The notes beneath the pieces were generated by a model. That model saw nothing but the letters and a program-made list of their open reading frames with translations. It searched no databases and was not told where the DNA came from. The position numbers and the translations under genes were made by a program. This document shows positions 58,463-64,000 of a DNA stretch of 64,000 nucleotides, in pieces. Each line of letters opens with the position of its first letter. Position 1 is the stretch's first letter. The stretch lies in the NCBI GenBank assembly GCA_019105045.1, contig JAHRWT010000105.1:1-64000 (forward strand), given 5' to 3'. This DNA is from Sterolibacterium sp. (GTDB lineage Bacteria; Pseudomonadota; Gammaproteobacteria; Burkholderiales; Rhodocyclaceae).

Positions 58463-58708
58463 TCAGGCAGCAGCGGTTTTCTTGACCAGACGGGCAACAG
58501 TCGGCGACAACTGGGCGCCCTGACCCTGCCAGTAGGCCAGACGCTCGGCATCAACGCGCAAACCCTGCTCGTTTTCGCCCGCAACCGGGTTGTAATAACC
58601 GATGCGCTCAACGAAACGGCCATCACGACGATTGCGTGATTCAGCAACAACCATGTTGTAGAAAGGGCGCTTCTTGGAACCACTGCGGGCAAGGCGGATG
58701 ACTACCAT
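58463..58708 (-). CDS. rpsP: 30S ribosomal protein S16
   Basis: An 81-residue bS16, needed for early 30S assembly. It starts [23 protein letters not shown] and has [12 protein letters not shown] and [18 protein letters not shown]. An AAGGAAA Shine-Dalgarno precedes the ATG. It is the first gene of the rpsP-rimM-trmD-rplS operon. Confidence 0.98.
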   Translation of the reverse strand: MVVIRLARSGSKKRPFYNMVVAESRNRRDGRFVERIGYYNPVAGENEQGLRVDAERLAYWQGQGAQLSPTVARLVKKTAAA

Positions 58709-58746
58709 TACGTTTCCTTCATTATCCGGATTTGGAAAATCTGCGG

Positions 58747-58775
58747 AATATACAGGAAAACCATCCTTACCTCAA
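58747..58775 (-). promoter_or_regulatory. Promoter of the rpsP-rimM-trmD-rplS operon
   Basis: On the minus strand TTGAGG (58775-58770), exactly 17 bases and TATATT (58752-58747) form a strong sigma-70 promoter that would start about 33 bases before rpsP. Just upstream an 11-base direct repeat (CTTGTATTTT at 58783-58792 and 58794-58803 on the plus strand) provides an A/T-rich element where an UP element would sit. Confidence 0.65.
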
Positions 58776-58877
58776 CTGTTTACTTGTATTTTGCTTGTAT
58801 TTTCATCTTGTGCCCGGCCAGTAAAAAGAGCGAAAAATCCGCTGCCTATCGGGCAAACCGGCCATTCTCCGTGGTTT

Positions 58878-59345
58878 TCAAAAGCCCTCTGGGGCGCTTT
58901 CGATCCCGCCGATCCGCATACCGCTTCCCACTCCCCGACTGGCAAACCAGCCGCCCGGCATCTCCAGCGCATATTTGGCAGCCTGCCCGGCACAGTGTTC
59001 ATTCTCGGTTCTGGGCTGCATTTCCTCGATATTGATGATGCGGCCCTGAGCATCGATGAAGGCCACTGAAAGCGGAATCAGGGTATTGCGCATCCACATG
59101 CATTGCACGCCCGGCTGCGCAAAGACAAACAGCATCCCCTGATTGCTGGCCAACTGCTCGCGGAACATCAGGCCACGGTTGCGCATGGCCGGGGTATTGG
59201 CAATTTCCGCATGAATGCGATGAATGCCAGCATTGAGTTCGTGCAAGCGTTGCGGTGCAACCGTACCATCGGCCCGCGCCAGGCTCGGGATCAGCATGGC
59301 CCACAACGCAAACGACAGGACAAACAAGACAGGCTGCAGCTTCAT
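58878..59345 (-). CDS. DUF192 family exported protein
   Basis: A 155-residue protein with a signal peptide (about 1-25, SLARA-DG) and a DUF192 domain: IHAEIANTPAMRNRGLMFREQL, GMLFVFAQPGVQCMWMRNTLIPLSVAFID and the final ALEMPGGWFASRGV. The domain forms a small beta-barrel of unknown function found across bacteria. The ATG at 59345 has CGGAG upstream; an upstream start would place an extra 29 residues before the signal. It lies between rluE and the rpsP operon. Confidence 0.88.
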   Translation of the reverse strand: MKLQPVLFVLSFALWAMLIPSLARADGTVAPQRLHELNAGIHRIHAEIANTPAMRNRGLMFREQLASNQGMLFVFAQPGVQCMWMRNTLIPLSVAFIDAQGRIINIEEMQPRTENEHCAGQAAKYALEMPGGWFASRGVGSGMRIGGIESAPEGF

Positions 59346-59447
59346 GAAAACTCCGACAAAGAGATCGGGAACAAGCAACAACCCGATATTACTTTCATAC
59401 AGGAAAACAAGGTGTAGCGCCGATGGCGGCAATGCCCAAAGCCGGCA

Positions 59448-59999
59448 TCAGGAAATACCCTCCGCTGCCTGACGCCATTGACCCGGCGCCAGGCCAGCCA
59501 GCGTCCACTCACCAATCGCCCAGCGGATCAGGCGCAGCGTGGGATGACCGATCTTCGCCGTCATGCGCCGCACCTGGCGGTTCTTGCCTTCGCGCAGTTC
59601 GATCGCCAGCCATTGTGTGGGAATTGCCTTGCGATAACGAATGGGCGGATCGCGCGGCCAGAGTCCCTGCGGCTCATCGATCAGACGCACGCGGCAGGGA
59701 CGCGTATGAAAATCACCCAAATCCAGGCCATGTGCCATGCGCTGCAAAGCCGTTTCATCCGGTACGCCTTCCACCTGTGCCCAATAGATTTTCGGCAGCT
59801 TGTGGCGCGGATCGGCAATGCGGCTTTGCAGGCGGCCATCATCGGTCAGCAGCAGCAAACCTTCGCTGTCCGCATCCAGCCGTCCGGCGGCATAGACGCC
59901 CGGCAGCGGAATATAGTCCTTCAAGGTTGCCCGGCCATCGACTGCGGTAAATTGCGTCAGTACGCCATGCGGCTTGTTGAACAGGATCAGCCGGCTCAT
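59448..59999 (-). CDS. rluE: 23S rRNA pseudouridine(2457) synthase
   Basis: A 183-residue RsuA-family enzyme without the S4 domain, as in RluE. It starts LILFNKPHGVLTQF, has the catalytic Asp in AAGRLDADSEGLLLLTDDG near 42, RKAIPTQWLAIELREGKNRQVRRM and the C-terminal HPTLRLIRWAIG. Its ATG overlaps the aceK stop by 4 bases. Confidence 0.93.
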   Translation of the reverse strand: MSRLILFNKPHGVLTQFTAVDGRATLKDYIPLPGVYAAGRLDADSEGLLLLTDDGRLQSRIADPRHKLPKIYWAQVEGVPDETALQRMAHGLDLGDFHTRPCRVRLIDEPQGLWPRDPPIRYRKAIPTQWLAIELREGKNRQVRRMTAKIGHPTLRLIRWAIGEWTLAGLAPGQWRQAAEGIS

Positions 60000-61813
60000 G
60001 CCTGTGCGCTTTCATCCTGGCGGATATGCGCATCTGTTTCATGGACATGAGCAAACCGCATGTCCTCGGGATAGGGATAGAAATCCTTGACCAGACCCCG
60101 GCTGATTTCCGCCTTGGTTTCCTGCCAGAAGGCCGCATCGAACAAGTCCGGGTGATGGCGCATGAAGGCAGCACGGATGCGCGGCGAAGTCAGCAGGAAA
60201 GTGGAAAACTCCTCGGGAAAGACATCGTTGCGCGACACCGAATACCAGACCTCGCCGGACATTTCCAGCTCAGGATAGGGCGCGGGCGGAATACGCCGGA
60301 AATTGCAATCCGTCATGTATTCGATTTCGTCGTAGTCGTAGAACACCACCCGGCCATAGCGCGTCACGCCAAAGTTCTTCCACAGCATGTCGCCGGGAAA
60401 GATGTTGGCGATGGCCAGCTCGCGGATGGCATTGCCGTATTCGCGCACGGCATGTTCGATGCGATCCTCCCGTCCTTCGCGCTCGGCTTTTTCCAGATAC
60501 ATATTGAGCGGCTGCATGCGCCGTTCGATGTACAGATGCTTGATGACGATATATTCGCCATCCTCCTCGATCAGCGAAGGTGCCAGCTGGCGCAGTTCAT
60601 CGAGCAGCTCCTGCGAAAAACGCGCCTTGGGCAAGGCCGCATAGGAAAACTCCAGCGTATCCGCCATGCGCCCGACTCGATCAACCTGCTTGACCAGCTG
60701 ATATTTGCGCCGCACGGTGGCGTGATCAACCTCCTTGGAACTGCCGAAGACATCCTTGATCAACTTGAACACGTAAGGATAGGACGGCAGGGTAAACACC
60801 AGCATGACCAGACCACGGATGCCCGGCGCGATGATGAACTGATCCTGGGAATGACGCAGATGGGCGATCAGGTCACGGAAGAAAGTCGTCTTGCCCTGCT
60901 TGCCCAGGCCCAGCATGGTGTACAGCTCGGAGCGCGGCTTGTAGGGCATGATGTCACGCAGAAACTGCACATAGGCCGCAGGCACGTCCATATCCGCCAG
61001 AAAATAGGCGCGTGACAGGGAAAACAGCGTACCGATGCGCCAGGCATCCAGCAGGATGGTATCGACGTACAGCTCACCTGCGGCTGAATGCAGCACCGGC
61101 ATGGCGAAGGGATATTCATTGGCGCCATTGACCGCCCGGCCGATGATGTAGGCTGCCTTGTTGCGATAGAAAGCCGAGCGCAGCACCTGTACCTGCAGGT
61201 TGTATTCCGGCTCGGGCCACTCCCCCAGATGCCGCTCGATCGCCCGGCAGATGTGATCGACATCGCGCGCCATGTCGGCGAACGGGCGCTGCCAGCCAAA
61301 ATCCTGCAGGATGCTGCCGATCACCCCGCGAAAACCTTCTTCGTGCGCATGAGGGTAGTAGCTGCGATAGACCGGCTGCTCGGATTCCAGATATTCCGTC
61401 GACACCGCCGGCCGCACGAAGATGAAATCATTGTTGAAATAGGTGCGGTACAGGATGCGGCAGAACACTGAATTGAAGAAAGTCTCGGCCAGCTCGGGCT
61501 GCTTGTGGTCGAGCAGCAGGTCGATGAATTCCAGCTTGGCCATGCGCCAGATGTTGTCATCATCATCCAGCGCCTTGAACTCGCGCTGCATGCGCAGCAC
61601 CGTTTCATTGACGCGTTCATCGTAAAAGGCGATGCGTTCGCGTACCGAATCCTGTATCCCCGGCCAGTCTGCCGCATCGAACAGCTCCTTGGCGCGCGCC
61701 GAACAACGGCGAAACAAACGATAGTGCCGATCAAACCCGGCCACCATCGCCCGCGCCATGTCTCGCGCCTTGGTGCTCTGACTGGAAAAATCCATGTTCA
61801 TGCCTTTGCTCAT
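59996..61813 (-). CDS. aceK: Isocitrate dehydrogenase kinase/phosphatase
   Basis: AceK phosphorylates and dephosphorylates isocitrate dehydrogenase to steer carbon between the TCA cycle and the glyoxylate bypass. The 605-residue product has the regulatory N-terminal half and a kinase-like C-terminal half. The latter shows GIRGLVMLVFTLPSYPYVFKLIKD (ATP-binding Lys), DRVGRMADTLEFSYAALP and the catalytic PGDMLWKNFGVTRYGRVVFYDYDEIEYM. The start is uncertain: I give the ATG at 61813 (MSKGMNMDFS), with ATGs at 61801 and 61795 also possible. Co-translation with rluE and location beside a fatty acyl-CoA dehydrogenase fit growth on acetate or fatty acids. Confidence 0.95.
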   Translation of the reverse strand: MSKGMNMDFSSQSTKARDMARAMVAGFDRHYRLFRRCSARAKELFDAADWPGIQDSVRERIAFYDERVNETVLRMQREFKALDDDDNIWRMAKLEFIDLLLDHKQPELAETFFNSVFCRILYRTYFNNDFIFVRPAVSTEYLESEQPVYRSYYPHAHEEGFRGVIGSILQDFGWQRPFADMARDVDHICRAIERHLGEWPEPEYNLQVQVLRSAFYRNKAAYIIGRAVNGANEYPFAMPVLHSAAGELYVDTILLDAWRIGTLFSLSRAYFLADMDVPAAYVQFLRDIMPYKPRSELYTMLGLGKQGKTTFFRDLIAHLRHSQDQFIIAPGIRGLVMLVFTLPSYPYVFKLIKDVFGSSKEVDHATVRRKYQLVKQVDRVGRMADTLEFSYAALPKARFSQELLDELRQLAPSLIEEDGEYIVIKHLYIERRMQPLNMYLEKAEREGREDRIEHAVREYGNAIRELAIANIFPGDMLWKNFGVTRYGRVVFYDYDEIEYMTDCNFRRIPPAPYPELEMSGEVWYSVSRNDVFPEEFSTFLLTSPRIRAAFMRHHPDLFDAAFWQETKAEISRGLVKDFYPYPEDMRFAHVHETDAHIRQDESAQA

Positions 61814-61880
61814 ACAGCCGCCCATTCTATTGCAGAGGCCATTCTTTCCGCTGCGCTGCTGCCTCTTCAGACACAGTGCA

Positions 61881-63692
61881 TCAAAGCATTTCCTCAGCCA
61901 TCGCCAGCGCCGAAGCGCCGCCGTTGACCACGATCTGCGCCAGCCCTGGTGCGGTTGCCAGCACATGGTCGGCGAAAAAACGCGCGCTGACGATCTTGGC
62001 CGGATAGAAGGCATCGGCGTTGCCGGCCGCGATTGCGGCCTGGGCGACGAGCGCAGCGCGGCCCATCTGCCAGCCACCGCAGACGATACCCATCAGCTTG
62101 AGGAAGGGCACGGCGTCGACGGAAACAGCAGCGATATCCTCGCTATAGCCCGCAAGGATATGGGCCACACTGCGCTCGACAGCGTCAATACCCTGCCCCA
62201 GCGCTTCGCCGATGGCCTGGGGCTGCCCACCGGTCTGCTTCAGTTCGGCTTCGGTGAGGCGCATCTGAGCGATCACGGTCTTGATTGTGGTCCCACCTTC
62301 ACGGGCGATCTTGCGGCCGATCAAGTCGCTGGCCTGGATGCCGGTCGTCCCTTCATAGATGGTCGTGATGCGCGCATCACGCATGTCCTGCGCCGCACCG
62401 GTTTCCTCGATGAACCCCATACCGCCATGCACTTGCACGCCCAGATAGGCGACTTCATTGGCAGTTTCGGTCAGCCAGCCCTTGACGACAGGAATCATCA
62501 GATCGACCAGCGCCTGATAACGCGCTCTCGTTTCGCCATCGCTGGCCCGCAGGGCCTGATCCTGCCAGGCGGCAACGCAATAACCCAGCGCCCGCATGGC
62601 TTCAACCTGCGATTTCATCAGCATCAACATGCGGCGCACATCAGGGTGCCTGGAAATACTCACATTGCCCGGCAGACGACCACTGATATCCCGCCCCTGT
62701 ATACGCTCCCGGGCATAGAGCAATGCCCGCTGCCAGGCACGTTCGGCAATGCCGAGGCCCTCCAGGCCAACAGAAAAACGCGCTGCATTCATCATGACAA
62801 ACATGTATTTGAGACCGGCATTCTCCTCCCCCACCAGATAGCCGATCGCGCCTCCACCGAAATTGCCGGCATCACCAAAGGCCATCACGCAGGTCGGACA
62901 GGCATGGATGCCCAGCTTGTGTTCGACCGATACGCAGTAGGCATCATTGCGCGCGCCCAGCGAACCGTCGGTATTGACCAGAAACTTCGGCACGACGAAC
63001 AGCGAAATGCCTTTCACCCCCGGCGGCGCATCCGGTGTGCGCGCCAGCACCAGATGGATGATGTTCTCGCTCATGTCGTGATCGCCGTAGGTAATGAAAA
63101 TCTTCTGGCCGAAAATCCTGTAAGTGCCATCCTCCTGCGGCACGGCCCGGCTACGAATGGCCGCCAGATCCGAGCCGGCCTGCGGCTCGGTGAGGTTCAT
63201 GGTGCCCGTCCAGCGGCCATGGACCATGTTGGGCAAGTACTGTGCTTTCAGAGCCGCCGAACCGCTCAGTTCCAGCGCTTCGATTGCGCCTGAAGTCAGC
63301 AGCGGACACAGGGAAAACGACAGATTGGCCGCCATCCACATTTCCTGGACAGCCGCGCCGAGCAGCTTGGGCAAACCCTGCCCGCCATGCTGCGGATCGG
63401 CAGAATAGCCATTCCAGCCAGCGTCGATGAACTGCTGATAAGCCTCCCGAAAACCTTCTGCCATGCGCACCCGCCCACCCGCCTCAGGCTCCCAGCGGAT
63501 ACCAGCGCGGTCGCCGGCAACATTCAGGGGCGAAAGCACTTCGGTCGAGAACTTTGCCGACGCATCAAGCACGGCATCAGCCATGTCGCCGGCAAACTCC
63601 TCATAGCCCGGCAAGCGGGCAATGGCATCAAAATCGGCAAGCGTCTGCAACACAAAGCGCATATCTTTCAGAGGAGCAAGATATTCAGCCAT
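61881..63692 (-). CDS. Long-type acyl-CoA dehydrogenase with C-terminal extension
   Basis: A 603-residue flavoprotein of the DmdC/AidB-like subgroup. It has the core acyl-CoA dehydrogenase domains (GTMNLTEPQAGSDLAAIRSRA, GQKIFITYGDHDMSENIIHLV, GLEGLGIAERAWQRALLYARERIQG, QVHGGMGFIEETG), probable catalytic Glu in the YEGTTGIQ motif near 440, and the extra C-terminal domain (about 480-600). Substrates may be 3-phenylpropionyl-, aryl- or alkyl-CoA; I cannot tell which. An AAAGGAAG Shine-Dalgarno precedes the ATG. Its stop is 67 bases before the aceK start, so the two may be co-transcribed. Confidence 0.92.
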   Translation of the reverse strand: MAEYLAPLKDMRFVLQTLADFDAIARLPGYEEFAGDMADAVLDASAKFSTEVLSPLNVAGDRAGIRWEPEAGGRVRMAEGFREAYQQFIDAGWNGYSADPQHGGQGLPKLLGAAVQEMWMAANLSFSLCPLLTSGAIEALELSGSAALKAQYLPNMVHGRWTGTMNLTEPQAGSDLAAIRSRAVPQEDGTYRIFGQKIFITYGDHDMSENIIHLVLARTPDAPPGVKGISLFVVPKFLVNTDGSLGARNDAYCVSVEHKLGIHACPTCVMAFGDAGNFGGGAIGYLVGEENAGLKYMFVMMNAARFSVGLEGLGIAERAWQRALLYARERIQGRDISGRLPGNVSISRHPDVRRMLMLMKSQVEAMRALGYCVAAWQDQALRASDGETRARYQALVDLMIPVVKGWLTETANEVAYLGVQVHGGMGFIEETGAAQDMRDARITTIYEGTTGIQASDLIGRKIAREGGTTIKTVIAQMRLTEAELKQTGGQPQAIGEALGQGIDAVERSVAHILAGYSEDIAAVSVDAVPFLKLMGIVCGGWQMGRAALVAQAAIAAGNADAFYPAKIVSARFFADHVLATAPGLAQIVVNGGASALAMAEEML

Positions 63693-64000
63693 GTTTCTTC
63701 CTTTCTAGCTTCGATGAGTATCGAGTCAAATCCTGCGAATTTCACTTCATTTGAGGATGCCCTGCACGAAGCGCTACAGTACGCAAAGCGCTGCGGAGGA
63801 TGCGGATGAGGCGTGCAACGTCTTGTTGCCTTGCCAATGGTCGCATCCTTGCAGGTGCGGACAACAGCGTATCCCCCGCAAAAAATCCGCAGAAGGAATA
63901 CAGCAAAACGATTGACACAGGGCTTCTGTGATTCCGCTCGCCGCCAGACGGCACAGGCACGTCCGGACAACGCCGGCAAAGCATAGCACGCAGCCTGCCG
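63693..64000. other. Window end upstream of the acyl-CoA dehydrogenase gene
   Basis: I see no supported gene in these 308 bases. A lone TTGACA at 63912-63917 on the plus strand has no matching -10. Short overlapping reading frames on both strands show no recognisable family or codon preference. It probably holds the promoter of the acyl-CoA dehydrogenase gene. Confidence 0.4.

Noticed and set aside
58800-58877. Terminator after the DUF192 gene
   Set aside because: A short GC stem followed by ATTTTT exists on the minus strand, but it is interrupted and too weak to call.
61794-63293. 499-residue open frame antisense to the acyl-CoA dehydrogenase
   Set aside because: Shadow of a full-length, motif-complete gene.
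1-64000. Mobile elements, prophage, CRISPR arrays, tRNA or rRNA genes
   Set aside because: No transposase or integrase genes, no regular direct-repeat/spacer arrays and no tRNA-like cloverleaf sequence were noticed, and conserved gene order runs through almost the whole window.

Overview
The window is a gene-dense stretch (roughly 60 % GC by eye) of a Betaproteobacterium's chromosome. Gene content and order fit this: rpoE divergent from nadB, the yceD-rpmF-plsX-fabHDG-acpP-fabF cluster, pilMNOPQ followed back-to-back by a PBP1A gene, cyaY divergent from lptM-lysA, hslVU, glyQS, rpsP-rimM-trmD-rplS, and aceK beside a long acyl-CoA dehydrogenase. The HslV propeptide, the endonuclease-type MutL and the RegB/RegA pair also point to Betaproteobacteria. 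A Rhodocyclales/Sterolibacteriaceae-like source is my guess only. I see no prophage, insertion sequence, CRISPR array, rRNA or tRNA.

Layout. 1-2070: the 5' end of rpoE and divergent nadB. 2073-9698: ygfX and a type II fatty-acid/phospholipid operon on the minus strand (yceD, rpmF, plsX, fabH, fabD, fabG, acpP, fabF), with a Maf nucleotidase diverging from it. 9711-12710: rluC, a Gph-like HAD phosphatase, a Rieske protein and an S49 peptidase as a tight minus-strand operon. 13387-16281: rne with a long structured leader. 16492-20083: dedA, then mutL-miaA. 20147-22222: a secreted lipase and its membrane foldase. 22551-27085: a 4-bp-overlap-coupled set (DUF4202 protein, triple-PAS GGDEF-EAL protein, lipoprotein hydrolase) followed by an FKBP. 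27146-29520: a small histidine kinase and a TPR response regulator. 29717-37682: type IV pilus assembly genes pilMNOPQ and mrcA. 37752-42364: cyaY, lptM-lysA, a PCuAC copper chaperone and a RegB/RegA redox two-component system. 42432-45886: hslVU and a duplicated STAS protein. 46209-51792: a YgjP metalloprotease with a co-translated inactive-looking paralogue, plsC, gmhB and glyQS. 52050-56297: xseB, ispA, dxs, folE2. 56407-63692: rplS-trmD-rimM-rpsP, a DUF192 protein, rluE-aceK and an acyl-CoA dehydrogenase.

How the genes work together. Most of the window is core housekeeping: NAD and lipid synthesis, ribosome and tRNA maturation, cell wall, isoprenoids and mismatch repair. The less ordinary parts are (i) the DUF4202 / c-di-GMP / lipoprotein hydrolase module, (ii) the kinase and TPR response regulator just downstream of pilQ behind a terminator-like leader hairpin, (iii) the YgjP metalloprotease paired with a paralogue that lost its zinc motif, (iv) the internally duplicated STAS protein beside hslVU, (v) a lipase foldase with a diverged signature motif, and (vi) an rne leader whose Shine-Dalgarno can pair with either of two copies of the same upstream arm.

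No wholly new defence or mobile system is evident. Start codons were reassigned where Shine-Dalgarno sequences, family length or overlaps argued for it; several are GTG or TTG.
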